DNA of 64,000 nucleotides from NCBI RefSeq assembly GCF_003236295.1, contig NZ_POTW01000003.1:62001-126000 (forward strand), in the 5' to 3' direction. The DNA is from Jiangella anatolica. Its GTDB lineage: Bacteria; Actinomycetota; Actinomycetes; Jiangellales; Jiangellaceae. The position numbers and the translations under genes were made by a program. Positions 1 through 7,688 of this stretch are shown in pieces. The notes below the pieces were generated by a model. That model was not told the origin of the DNA. It saw only the letters and a program-made list of their open reading frames with translations, and did no database searches. How positions within the stretch are numbered: position 1 is the first letter of the stretch; each line of letters opens with the position of its first letter.

Positions 1-703
1 CGGGTTCCTCGAACCAGCCGATGTCGTAGGGCTCGAGCGCCCGGATGCACTGAATCGCCGTCGCGACGTTGAAGTTGCCGTGCAGGTCGATGAGCAGTTC
101 GACGTCCGGGCCCACGGCCTCGCGCATGGCCGCGGTGAGCGCAGCGCCGTCGCGGATCCCGCGACGGGAGATCTGCCCGCCCCGGTAGTCCAGGAACCGG
201 CGCCACATCTCCGCGAACGGGTCGTGCTTGATCGCGGTGTAGCCGTCGGCGACGACCTGCCTGGTCGTGGCCACGATCTCCTCGGGGGTCGTGCCCCACG
301 GATGCGTGTAGAGCAGGAGGTCGTCCCAGACCGGGCCGCCGAGAAGGTCGTAGAGCGGGCGGTCGAGCACCTTGCCGCGGATGTCCCACAGCGCCTGGTC
401 GATGCCGCTGATGACCGTCGTGATCAGGCCGCGGTTGCCCAGATAGGTCTGGCGATGGAACAGCTCCTGCCAGATCCGCTCGATGTGGGCCGGGTCGCGC
501 CCGATCAGGTCCCGCCGGACGATCTCCAGCGTCCTCGCGATCAGGAGGTCGCCGTGCATCGGCCAGTTCGAGCACTCGCCGACGCCGGTGACGCCCTCGT
601 CGGTGTGGACCTCGACGAACACCCAGCCGAGGCGGGCGCCGGACACCGGCTCCACCGTGTCCATGGGTGCGACGACGTGGATGCCGACATCGACGATCTT
701 CAT
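1..703 (-). CDS. Enolase-superfamily sugar-acid dehydratase (mandelate racemase/galactonate dehydratase group), C-terminus outside window
   Basis: The gene reads off the left edge, so only about 234 N-terminal residues are visible. It starts at an ATG (701-703) with an ACGGAG ribosome site, 24 nt after the SDR stop, so the two are probably one operon. The N-terminal capping domain (MKIVDVGIHVV...) leads into the barrel. TAIKHDPF sits where galactonate/gluconate dehydratase relatives carry the catalytic Lys, LLIDLHGNFN supplies the first metal-binding Asp, and GWFEEP at the edge supplies the next metal-binding Glu. Family knowledge: Mg-dependent dehydration of an acid sugar to a 2-keto-3-deoxy acid. 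Which sugar acid cannot be read from this fragment; the catalytic His in the missing half would narrow the subgroup. Confidence 0.85.
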   Translation of the reverse strand, partial: MKIVDVGIHVVAPMDTVEPVSGARLGWVFVEVHTDEGVTGVGECSNWPMHGDLLIARTLEIVRRDLIGRDPAHIERIWQELFHRQTYLGNRGLITTVISGIDQALWDIRGKVLDRPLYDLLGGPVWDDLLLYTHPWGTTPEEIVATTRQVVADGYTAIKHDPFAEMWRRFLDYRGGQISRRGIRDGAALTAAMREAVGPDVELLIDLHGNFNVATAIQCIRALEPYDIGWFEEP

Positions 704-727
704 GCCTGACTCCGTTTCGTAGCCCGT

Positions 728-1528
728 CTAGTGAGCCGTGTAGCCGCCGTCGACGGGCAGGATCGCGCCGTTGACGAAGGACGCCCGGGGTCCGGCGAGG
801 TACACCACCGCATCGGCGATCTCGCCGGAGTCGGCGATGCGCCCGACGACGGCACGGAACGGCTGCAGGTCCGCCTCGTCGGCCGGCTCGCCTTGCGATC
901 TCGTCGCACCCGGGCAGACGGCGTTGCAGCGGATGCCGTACCGCCCGTACTCCACCGCGACCTGCCGCGTGAGCTGGATCAGCCCGATCTTGCTGACGGC
1001 GTAAGGGGCGAAGCCGGCGCCGGCCACCAAGCCGTGGATCGAGGCGATGTTCACGAATACGCCGTGGCCTCCCTCGAGCAGGTGAGGGAGGGCCGCACGG
1101 GTGACCAGGTAGGGCGCGCGGGTGTTGACGGCGAGCGCGCGGTCCAGGGTGGCGGTGCTCGACTCGAGGATGGTCCCGCCGGGCTCGGTGGTGGCCGCGC
1201 AGTTCACCACGTGGGTCAGCCCGCCCAGGTGACCGGCGGCCGCCGTCACGAGGGCGGTGATCTCATCCTCGCTGGTGAGGTCGGCGACCCGGGTCCGGTG
1301 CGGATCCCCGAGCCGGCCCGCCGTTGCCGCCAGGCCGGCCGCGTCGACGTCGCTGGCCAGGACGTGGGCGCCCGCCTCGGCGAGCGCGACGGCGATGGCC
1401 CGCCCGATGCGTCCGGCCGCGCCGGTGACGAGGGCACGAGCGTCGTCCAACTCGCCGATGTCGATCAACTCCTCGTCCAGCGGTGAAGGCCCGCTCCGGG
1501 CTCGTGTCGAGTCCGGAGCGGGCCTCAT
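728..1528 (-). CDS. SDR-family oxidoreductase
   Basis: Classical short-chain dehydrogenase: a Gly-rich cofactor motif VTGAAGRIGRA near residue 34, NCAAT in place of NNAG, catalytic Ser in NIASIHG, YAVSK with the Tyr and Lys, and a C-terminal PVDGGYTAH. It probably oxidises or reduces a sugar or sugar acid, since the dehydratase gene follows by 24 nt. The annotated ATG start is doubtful: the first 14 codons lie inside a near-perfect hairpin that looks like the terminator of the upstream glycosidase gene. In-frame TTG codons at 1468 and 1450, after a GACGAGGAG stretch, are alternatives that would shorten the protein to about 240-246 residues, closer to the usual SDR length. Confidence 0.85.
   Translation of the reverse strand: MRPAPDSTRARSGPSPLDEELIDIGELDDARALVTGAAGRIGRAIAVALAEAGAHVLASDVDAAGLAATAGRLGDPHRTRVADLTSEDEITALVTAAAGHLGGLTHVVNCAATTEPGGTILESSTATLDRALAVNTRAPYLVTRAALPHLLEGGHGVFVNIASIHGLVAGAGFAPYAVSKIGLIQLTRQVAVEYGRYGIRCNAVCPGATRSQGEPADEADLQPFRAVVGRIADSGEIADAVVYLAGPRASFVNGAILPVDGGYTAH
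1487..1525 (-). terminator. GC-rich hairpin after the secreted glycosidase gene
   Basis: A perfect 13-bp inverted repeat (1487-1499 AGGCCCGCTCCGG with 1513-1525) whose loop holds a further 4-bp stem (CTCG/CGAG). It lies 32 nt downstream of the minus-strand glycosidase stop at 1557, as expected of an intrinsic terminator in a GC-rich genome, although the T-tract is weak. It also overlaps the first codons of the longest SDR reading frame. Confidence 0.65.
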
Positions 1529-1556
1529 GACGGGCTCGGTCAGACGAGCGTGGCGG

Positions 1557-3047
1557 TCACTCGCCGAGCCAGTCGACTCTGAGGAAGTCGTAGGCCAGCT
1601 TCGGGGTATTGCTCGTCGTCGCGACGCCGAAGTTGCACTGGACGTTCAGCGGCGAGGTGCAGTCGTCGTGCATGTCGTAGACGATGAAGCCTCCGCCCCA
1701 GGTGTAGGTCTTCCACTTCGCGAACTCGGAGTGCAGCAACAGCGCCTGGTCGGACTGGTACACGCACGGGTACACGGCGAAGAGCACGCACGTCGGGATG
1801 CCGGCCTCGGTGATCCAGACCTTCTTGGCGCTGTCGCCGTTCGCCACCATCAGCGAGCGGGCGGAGACCGGTGTCTCGGCCAGCTGCGACCAGGTCGAGC
1901 ACGGGTCGTAGTCGAGCAGCTGCGGCATCGTCTTCTCGCCGTCGAAGTCGAACACGTACGGATGCCAGCCGACGGCGTCGAAGTAGCCCTGCGCTCCCGC
2001 CGCGTACATCTCCTCGAGATAGTCCACCGGGTTGAGCCCGTGGCCGGTGAGATAGCCGCCGTCGGCAGTGCCGTCGCAGTCGGCGTCGTTGTATGCACTG
2101 CCGGCGCCCGACGCCAGCCCACCGACGACCACGGTGATCGACGGGTCGGCGGCCTTGATCGCGGTATACGCCGACTGCAGCATGGCGGTGTAGTGCGCCG
2201 GGTCGACCGTGTTCCCACCCCAGAAGGCCTCGCCGTTCTGCTCGTTCCAGATCTCGATGCCGGCGAGCGGCGTGAACGTGAGATCGGGGTTCGCGGCCCA
2301 GAACGCGCCGCCGGTCCCGTAGCGCTCGGCGAGCTCGCCGGCGAAGTTGCCGTAGTCGGCCGGGTCGATGGGCGGTGTGGAGAACCAGCCGGGATCGCCC
2401 TCGGTGGCGCCGGACGCCCAAGTGGGCGCGGTGTCCGCCATGAGCAGGACGCGCAGCCCGCGTTCGGCGGCGGCCCGCACGACGCTGTCCGGGAGCGTCC
2501 AGTCGAAGACGCCCTCGGTCGCCTCGATCCGGCCCCACCAGGCCTCGTCGCGGATGGTGTTGGCCCCGCTGTCGGCGGCGAGGTCGGCGACGTCGTCGAT
2601 GGCCGCGCCGGTGAGGTGCGGGATGTGCGTCATGTAGCCGCGGATCGGGCCGTTCGGATCAGGCGGCGGCGTCTCGGCTGGTGTGCCGAGAGTGGCGGCC
2701 AGTTCGTCGTTCGCCGGGCCGACGTTGCCGGACGGGTCGACGGCACGCACCTCGTAGTAGTAGACGGTCCCCGGCGTCAGCCCGGTGTCGGTCCAGGCGT
2801 GCGTGACGTTGCCGGCCACGTCCTGGACGTGGACCCCGTCGCGGTAGACCTTGTAGGTCTGGATGCCCGACGCGTCGGTCGCGCCTCCCCAGTAGACGCG
2901 GATGCTGGTGTTGGTCACATCCTTGACGCTCACCCAGGACGGCGCGGACGGTGGTGTGGTGTCGGCTGCGGCGGCCGGCTGCGCGACGAGCAGCGACCCG
3001 ACCAGGAGTAGGAGCAGAACGATCGGCCAAGCAGTGCGACGCTTCAT
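1557..3047 (-). CDS. Secreted glycoside hydrolase with FnIII domain (GH39/GH5-like clan A barrel)
   Basis: A 496-residue exported enzyme. The start ATG (3045-3047) follows GAGGAGGA and opens a signal peptide (MKRRTAWPIVLLLLLVGSLL, cleavage near AQPAAAA), so an upstream in-frame extension is unlikely. A fibronectin type III domain spans roughly residues 30-120, then a Pro-rich linker and a TIM barrel. EIWNEQN places the acid/base Glu at 269, and WITEAG places the nucleophile Glu at 414, the two-Glu arrangement of clan A families. The exact family (GH39, GH5 or a relative) and substrate are not certain. Two operators of the neighbouring LacI regulon cover its promoter, so it probably degrades the polysaccharide whose oligomers the linked GH2 enzymes finish. 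Confidence 0.82.
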   Translation of the reverse strand: MKRRTAWPIVLLLLLVGSLLVAQPAAAADTTPPSAPSWVSVKDVTNTSIRVYWGGATDASGIQTYKVYRDGVHVQDVAGNVTHAWTDTGLTPGTVYYYEVRAVDPSGNVGPANDELAATLGTPAETPPPDPNGPIRGYMTHIPHLTGAAIDDVADLAADSGANTIRDEAWWGRIEATEGVFDWTLPDSVVRAAAERGLRVLLMADTAPTWASGATEGDPGWFSTPPIDPADYGNFAGELAERYGTGGAFWAANPDLTFTPLAGIEIWNEQNGEAFWGGNTVDPAHYTAMLQSAYTAIKAADPSITVVVGGLASGAGSAYNDADCDGTADGGYLTGHGLNPVDYLEEMYAAGAQGYFDAVGWHPYVFDFDGEKTMPQLLDYDPCSTWSQLAETPVSARSLMVANGDSAKKVWITEAGIPTCVLFAVYPCVYQSDQALLLHSEFAKWKTYTWGGGFIVYDMHDDCTSPLNVQCNFGVATTSNTPKLAYDFLRVDWLGE

Positions 3048-3129
3048 GTGTCCTCCTCGACAGTGGCGGCGTCGAATGCACGTGCTGACGGGCACCTCGG
3101 GGTGCCCAGGGACGTCGGTCGGCGGCTCG

Positions 3130-3141
3130 GATAACGTTGTC
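3130..3141 (-). promoter_or_regulatory. LacI-family operator (GACAACGTTATC) at the transcription start of the secreted glycosidase gene
   Basis: On the minus strand the site reads GACAACGTTATC, the same 12-mer found before four plus-strand genes of this region and the LacI gene itself. Its AACGTT core with central CG is typical of LacI-family operators. Confidence 0.8.
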
Positions 3142-3147
3142 TCGGGG

Positions 3148-3176
3148 ACCGTAACAACGTTGTCCCATTCTGACAA
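3148..3176 (-). promoter_or_regulatory. Promoter of the secreted glycosidase gene
   Basis: On the minus strand TTGTCA (3176-3171), 17 nt, then TACGGT (3153-3148): a good housekeeping-type promoter. One LacI operator lies inside the spacer and a second begins 12 nt after the start of the -10 hexamer. Confidence 0.7.
3153..3164 (-). promoter_or_regulatory. Second LacI-family operator, inside the -35/-10 spacer
   Basis: Minus strand GACAACGTTGTT, containing the perfect palindrome ACAACGTTGT. It fills the spacer of the same promoter, so this gene alone has two operators, 23 bp apart. Confidence 0.7.
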
Positions 3177-3298
3177 GGGGTCTACTCGGGATGGACGCCC
3201 ACAGCATCAGGACGGCGTCCACGAGCAACGGGACTGGCGTCCACGCGGCGCCCGCGGCCGTGCCCGCCAACGTCGTCAGTCCGGCGTGCTAGCATCCG

Positions 3299-3310
3299 GA
3301 CAACGTTATC
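3299..3310 (+). promoter_or_regulatory. LacI-family operator before the first GH2 gene
   Basis: GACAACGTTATC, 23 nt upstream of the GH2 ATG, starting 9 nt after the start of a possible -10 TAGCAT (3290-3295). No clear -35 is visible. Confidence 0.8.
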
Positions 3311-3333
3311 TCCAGTGCCTACCTGGAGGGTGC

Positions 3334-5265
3334 ATGCGCAGGATCTGGGACTTGAGCGGCACGTGGCGGCTGGTCGGCTACTGGCCCAATGCATGGGCGG
3401 TGGCGCAGTACAGCGGGTTCGCGGCCCCGGACGAGCCCGAGCTGCCGGCGTCCGTCCCCGGCAGCGTCCGCGGCGCCCTGGTCGCCGCGGGCGTCGTCCC
3501 CGATCCACACCACGTCCTCGCGGCACGTGAGTCCGAGTGGGTCGAGCACCGGCACTGGGCGTTCACCCGCGACCTTCCCGGCGATCTCGCCGCCGAGCTG
3601 GCCGAACGGCCCGACGCCCGGGTACTGCTGCGGGCGGAGGCGCTGGACCACGCCGGAAAGATCATGGTGGACGGCCGCGAGGTGGGGGAGTGGCGCGGCT
3701 CACTGGTGCCGGTGGAGGTCGACATCACCGAGGCGGTCCGGGCCGGTGCGATGACGCTCAGTGTGCAGTTCACCGACGTTCCGGCGGAGATGGGCCTGAT
3801 CGGCTGGACCAGCCGGGTCCGCGACTGGAAGGCGCGGTGCGGCTACTACTGGGACTGGACGCCGCGGCTGGTGCAGATCGGCATCGCGGGCCCGATCGCG
3901 TTGGAACTGCGCGCCGGCACCGCGCTCGAGAACGTCCTCGTCACGACGGAGTATGACGAGGCAGCAGCGAGCGGCACGGTCGTCGTCCGTGCCGGTGTGC
4001 CCGACGGCACCGCTCTGACCGTGACTGTGCGCGGCCCGGGTGTCGACGTCCGGCACGAGCTCGACGGGCCTGGCCCGCACCGCGTCGCGGTCGGCGCCGT
4101 CGGCCTCTGGCAGCTGTTGCCCGACGAGCCGCAGCCGTTCTACGAGGTGACTGTCACGGTCACCGAGTCCGGGGGCGACAGCGAGGCCCGCCGCGTCGGG
4201 TTCCGTTCGGTCCGGTGGCAGGCCGCTGATGACGCGCCCGACGGCGCCGAACCGTGGATCTGCGTGGTCAACGGGACGCCGCGGTTCCTGGGCGGTGCGA
4301 ACTGGGTGCCGATCCGGCCCGACTACGCCGACCTCAGCGAGCACGACTACCGCATCCGCCTGGAGGCCTACCGCGACATGGGCGTGCGGATCCTGCGGGT
4401 GTGGGGCGGCGGCCCGCTGGAGTCGGAGACGTTCTACGACCTCTGCGATGAGCTGGGCATCCTGGTGTGGCAGGAGCTGCCGCTGTCGTCCAGCGGCCTG
4501 GACAACACGCCGCCGCGCGACGACGAGTACGTCCGGCAGGTCCGGGAGCTCGCGACGAGTTACGTCTACCGCCGCGCGCACCACCCGTCGCTGATCATGT
4601 GGGACACCGGCAACGAGCTGACCGACGAGGCGGACTACGTGTTCGACGTGCTGCCGCTCAGCGCCGACCACCCGGTCGCGGCTGCTGCGGCCGACGTGTT
4701 CGGCCGGCTCGATCCGGACCGCCGGTTCGTGGTGACCTCGCCGCTGGGTCCGTCGATGTGGGCGCTGCCGGACAAGTGGGGCGCCGGGATCCACCACGAC
4801 GTGCACGGACCGTGGGATCAGTTCTCCGAGACGTTCGAGGAGTGGCAGGAGTACTGGACCGCTGACGACTCGCTGATGCGCAGCGAGGTCGGCGTCAGCG
4901 GAGCGAGCCCGATGGACGTCCTCGCCGAGTACGGCCTCACCGGGCCGTTCGAGACCGAGGAGGACCGCGTCGCGCTCGAACGGCTCTGGGCGCGGTCGGC
5001 GCCCAGGTGGCTGGTCCGGCTGAAGCTGCGCGAGGCCACCGGCTCGCTGGCCGAGGTGGTTGCGGCGAACCAGCAGCGCCAGGCCAGGTTGCTGGCGTTC
5101 GCGGCCCAGCACACGGCAGACCGGTTCCCGCGCGCCGGCGGGTTCATCGTCTGGATGGGGCACGACTGCTTCCCGGTGGCCGCCAGCCAGGCCGTCCTGG
5201 ACTTTTACGGACGGCCCAAGCCGGCGGCGATCGCACTGGGGGAGGTCTTCCGCAAGGCGCCGTGA
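3334..5265 (+). CDS. GH2-family beta-mannosidase-like glycosidase
   Basis: A 643-residue enzyme without signal peptide, so probably cytoplasmic. The start ATG follows CTGGAGGG and lies just behind the operator; longer in-frame readings would cross the promoter. Domain order is that of GH2 mannosidases: N-terminal jelly-roll sugar-binding domain (WDLSGTWRL..., to about 180), immunoglobulin-like domain (about 190-290), then a TIM barrel from FLGGANWVPIRPD. WDTGNELTDE gives the acid/base Glu 428, and LMRSEVGVSG gives the nucleophile Glu 518. Family members release terminal beta-mannose (or glucosamine) from short oligomers. It is shorter than classical beta-mannosidases of 800 residues or more, ending soon after the barrel. 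A close paralogue is at 7689-9623. Confidence 0.85.
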   Translation: MRRIWDLSGTWRLVGYWPNAWAVAQYSGFAAPDEPELPASVPGSVRGALVAAGVVPDPHHVLAARESEWVEHRHWAFTRDLPGDLAAELAERPDARVLLRAEALDHAGKIMVDGREVGEWRGSLVPVEVDITEAVRAGAMTLSVQFTDVPAEMGLIGWTSRVRDWKARCGYYWDWTPRLVQIGIAGPIALELRAGTALENVLVTTEYDEAAASGTVVVRAGVPDGTALTVTVRGPGVDVRHELDGPGPHRVAVGAVGLWQLLPDEPQPFYEVTVTVTESGGDSEARRVGFRSVRWQAADDAPDGAEPWICVVNGTPRFLGGANWVPIRPDYADLSEHDYRIRLEAYRDMGVRILRVWGGGPLESETFYDLCDELGILVWQELPLSSSGLDNTPPRDDEYVRQVRELATSYVYRRAHHPSLIMWDTGNELTDEADYVFDVLPLSADHPVAAAAADVFGRLDPDRRFVVTSPLGPSMWALPDKWGAGIHHDVHGPWDQFSETFEEWQEYWTADDSLMRSEVGVSGASPMDVLAEYGLTGPFETEEDRVALERLWARSAPRWLVRLKLREATGSLAEVVAANQQRQARLLAFAAQHTADRFPRAGGFIVWMGHDCFPVAASQAVLDFYGRPKPAAIALGEVFRKAP

Positions 5266-5293
5266 CACGGCCGAGCGGCCGCCGGACGTGTCA
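5263..5293. terminator. Possible bidirectional terminator between convergent genes
   Basis: TGACACG (5263-5269) pairs with CGTGTCA (5287-5293) around a GC-rich loop with GGCC repeats, between the convergent GH2 and serine hydrolase genes, and it includes both stop codons. The stem is short, so this is only a suggestion. Confidence 0.4.
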
Positions 5294-6412
5294 GCCGCGC
5301 AGGCAGCACTCCCGTGCCGCCCGCGCGAGCTCGTCCGCCCGTGGTTCGCCGCCGGGAGGCGCGAGCCGGTTGGTGATGAAGCCGAAGGCCATGCCGACCT
5401 GCGGGTCGGCGAAGGCCAGCGAGCCGCCGGCGCCGTCGTGCCCGATCGCCTGGTAGCTGGCGAACGGCCGGCGAGGCAGCGGCTTCTGGAACACCACGCC
5501 GAAGCGCTGGACCAGTCCGCTGCACAGATCGGTCCCGTCGCAGTGGACCTGACCGAACTCGGCGACGGTGGCGGCGTCCAGCACGGGCGGCCGGTCCGCT
5601 CCGATGACGGCGGAGCTGTAGACGCGGGCGAGTCCGCGGGCCGACCCGACGCCGCCGAGGGCGGGCAGCCCGAGCGCGCGGGCGCGCCGCGAATGCGTCA
5701 ACTCGGTGTACGCCTCGGGATCGGTGATCAGCCCCGCGATCAGGTCGGCCAGCTGCCCCTGGTCGACCGGCATCGCCCCGGCCAGGGCGGACAGATCCGG
5801 AACCGGGACCTCGACGACCCGCGGTTCGTGCTCCTCGGGCAGGCCGAGGTAGGCATCGGCGTCCACCGGCCGGCGCAGCTCCCGCTCGTAGAAGGCCTGC
5901 AGCGACTCCCCGGTCACGCGGCGGCACAGCTCGCCCATGAGCACTCCGAGCGTCGCGGCGTGATAGCCGAAGGCGGAGCCGGGCCGCCAGAGCGGGCGCT
6001 GCGCGGCCAGCCGCTCCTCCGCGTGGCCGTCGACGAGGTCCTTCCAGCTCAGCCCGCCGTCCACCTCGGGCAGCCCGGCCTGGTGGGTGAGGACGGTGCG
6101 CACGGTGATGCCCGCCTTTCCGGCCGCCGCGAACTCGGGCCAGTAGTCGGCGACCGGCCGGTCGAGCTCGAGCCGGCCGCGCTGGACGAGCAGGGCCAGG
6201 CTCAGCGCGGACAGGCCCTTGGAACTGGAGAACAGGCAGACCAGCGAGTCGCGGTCCAGCTCGGGCCCGATCCATGCGTCGACCACCGGAGCGCCGCCGA
6301 CCTCGACGCACACCTGGGCCGAGAACGAGGGGTCCGCCTCGGCCTGCCGGCGCAGCGTGTCCGCGACGGCCTCGAAGCCGCGTTCCACCACCCAGTCGTC
6401 CACCAAACCCAC
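5291..6412 (-). CDS. Serine hydrolase, class C beta-lactamase/esterase family
   Basis: About 373 residues with the penicillin-binding-like fold. SSSK (Ser62-Lys65) is the catalytic SxxK, FGYHAA (Tyr150) the second motif, and GHDGAGG near the C-terminus replaces the KTG box, as in EstB-type esterases. No signal peptide, so a cytoplasmic esterase or deacylase is more likely than antibiotic resistance. The start is a GTG, either 6410-6412 or the GTG three codons later, behind GAAGGTGGGTGG. It is divergent from the LacI gene across an operator and so is probably in the same regulon; a role in removing acyl decorations from the imported glycan is inference. Confidence 0.75.
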   Translation of the reverse strand: MGLVDDWVVERGFEAVADTLRRQAEADPSFSAQVCVEVGGAPVVDAWIGPELDRDSLVCLFSSSKGLSALSLALLVQRGRLELDRPVADYWPEFAAAGKAGITVRTVLTHQAGLPEVDGGLSWKDLVDGHAEERLAAQRPLWRPGSAFGYHAATLGVLMGELCRRVTGESLQAFYERELRRPVDADAYLGLPEEHEPRVVEVPVPDLSALAGAMPVDQGQLADLIAGLITDPEAYTELTHSRRARALGLPALGGVGSARGLARVYSSAVIGADRPPVLDAATVAEFGQVHCDGTDLCSGLVQRFGVVFQKPLPRRPFASYQAIGHDGAGGSLAFADPQVGMAFGFITNRLAPPGGEPRADELARAARECCLRG

Positions 6413-6439
6413 CCACCTTCGTATACTCGGAACAGGTCG

Positions 6440-6451
6440 GACAACGTTATC
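6440..6451. promoter_or_regulatory. LacI-family operator between serine hydrolase and LacI gene
   Basis: GACAACGTTATC in the 172-nt divergent intergenic region. A plus-strand -10 TATACT (6422-6427) lies 18 nt upstream of it, so autoregulation of the LacI gene is likely. Confidence 0.8.
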
Positions 6452-6584
6452 TCAGCTCTGCCGGAGGAGCAATCACGTCCATGGCGCCCACCCCCGCTCC
6501 CGCGATGCTCGTCACGAGCCCTGGCCTGAGCCGTGGTCCGGTAGCCTCTGGAGCCATGGAGCTGGTCGTCTCGGTGGTGCGGCG

Positions 6585-7610
6585 ATGACCGGCGCGAGCG
6601 CCGGGCGGTCGGCGTCGAGTCGAGGCCGGCCGACCATGAACGACGTCGCGCGCGAGGCGGGCGTCAGCCTGAAGACCGTCTCCCGCGCCGTCAACGGCGT
6701 GCCCACGCTCGACCCCGCGCTCGCCGAGCGCGTCTTCGCGGCCATCCGCACGCTCGGGTACCGCCGCAACGAGCTCGCCGCGACGCTGCGCTCGACCGCG
6801 TCGACCGCGACCATCGGCCTGATCATCGGCGACATGCGGAACTCGTTCTACTCGTCGGTCGCCGCCGGCACCTACGAGATCGCCCGCGAGCACGGAACGC
6901 ACCTGATCACGGCCAGCGCCGAGGAACAGGTCGAGCTCGAGCAGGAGCTGGCCCTGGCGCTGTGCCAGCGGCGCGTCGACGGCCTGCTCATCTTCCCCGC
7001 GGTCGGCGACCAGAGCTACCTGCAGCCGGAGATGGACCTCGGCACGTCGGTCGTCTTCCTCGACCGGCCGGGCACCGGCGTGTCCGCCGACAGCGTGCGG
7101 CTCGACAACGTTGCCGCGGCGCACACCCTGGCGTCGATGGTGTTGGAGGAGGGACATCGCCGTGTCGGCCTCCTGCTGGACACCCTGGAGGTCCTGACCA
7201 TCCGCGAACGGCTCGACGGCGTCCGGGCGGCCTTCGAGGAGGCCGGCATGACGCTGGACGACCGGCTGATCTCGACCACCGCGCACGATCCGGAGGCCGC
7301 CACCAAGGCGACCGTCGCGATGCTCGACCTCGACGACCCGCCGACGGCCTTCATCGGCAAGAACAACCGGGCGATCATCGGCATCGTCGACGCGCTGGTC
7401 ACCAGGGGCGCACGGGCGCGCGTCGTCGGGTTCGACGATTTCGAGATGAGCCGTTTCCTGCCTCGCCCGGTGACACTGGCCAGCTTCGATGTCGTCGAGC
7501 TCGGCCGGCGCGGAGCGACGCGGCTGTTCGACCGCATCGCCGGCAGCGCCGGAGAGCCGACGACCGAACGGCTGCCGTTCACGATCGTGCAGCGCGGCAG
7601 CTACCGCTGA
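6585..7610 (+). CDS. LacI-family transcriptional regulator (first circuit)
   Basis: A 341-residue repressor. The helix-turn-helix is RPTMNDVAREAGVSLKTVS followed by RAVNG, then a hinge (LAATLRS) and a periplasmic-binding-protein-like sugar-sensing domain with the usual IGLIIGDMRNSFYSS and VVGFDDFEMS signatures. I chose the ATG at 6585 because LacI proteins usually carry a short lead before RPT; the ATG at 6636 is the alternative. Copies of one 12-bp operator stand before its own gene and at five further promoters in the first 11 kb, so it probably represses the whole mannoside set and is released by a sugar ligand that cannot be named from sequence. Confidence 0.9.
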   Translation: MTGASAGRSASSRGRPTMNDVAREAGVSLKTVSRAVNGVPTLDPALAERVFAAIRTLGYRRNELAATLRSTASTATIGLIIGDMRNSFYSSVAAGTYEIAREHGTHLITASAEEQVELEQELALALCQRRVDGLLIFPAVGDQSYLQPEMDLGTSVVFLDRPGTGVSADSVRLDNVAAAHTLASMVLEEGHRRVGLLLDTLEVLTIRERLDGVRAAFEEAGMTLDDRLISTTAHDPEAATKATVAMLDLDDPPTAFIGKNNRAIIGIVDALVTRGARARVVGFDDFEMSRFLPRPVTLASFDVVELGRRGATRLFDRIAGSAGEPTTERLPFTIVQRGSYR

Positions 7611-7658
7611 CCCGCGGCGCGCCGCCATGCCAGGTCCCCGTGGGCTGCTACTGTCGCA

Positions 7659-7670
7659 GACAACGTTATC
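7659..7670 (+). promoter_or_regulatory. LacI-family operator before the second GH2 gene
   Basis: GACAACGTTATC, 18 nt before the GTG start, beginning 10 nt after the start of a possible -10 TACTGT (7649-7654). Confidence 0.8.
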
Positions 7671-7688
7671 TCGTGCTGGGAGGCTGTC

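Noticed and set aside
80-709. Long plus-strand open frame opposite the dehydratase
   Set aside because: Its translation is Arg/Ala/Asp-rich with no family features; the minus strand encodes a clear enolase-superfamily protein.
5291-6412. Beta-lactamase antibiotic resistance gene
   Set aside because: No signal peptide and the KTG box is replaced by HDG, as in esterases of this fold.
7104-7115. GACAACGTTGCC inside the LacI coding region, resembling the operator
   Set aside because: Coding, only the left half matches, and no promoter or gene start is near.
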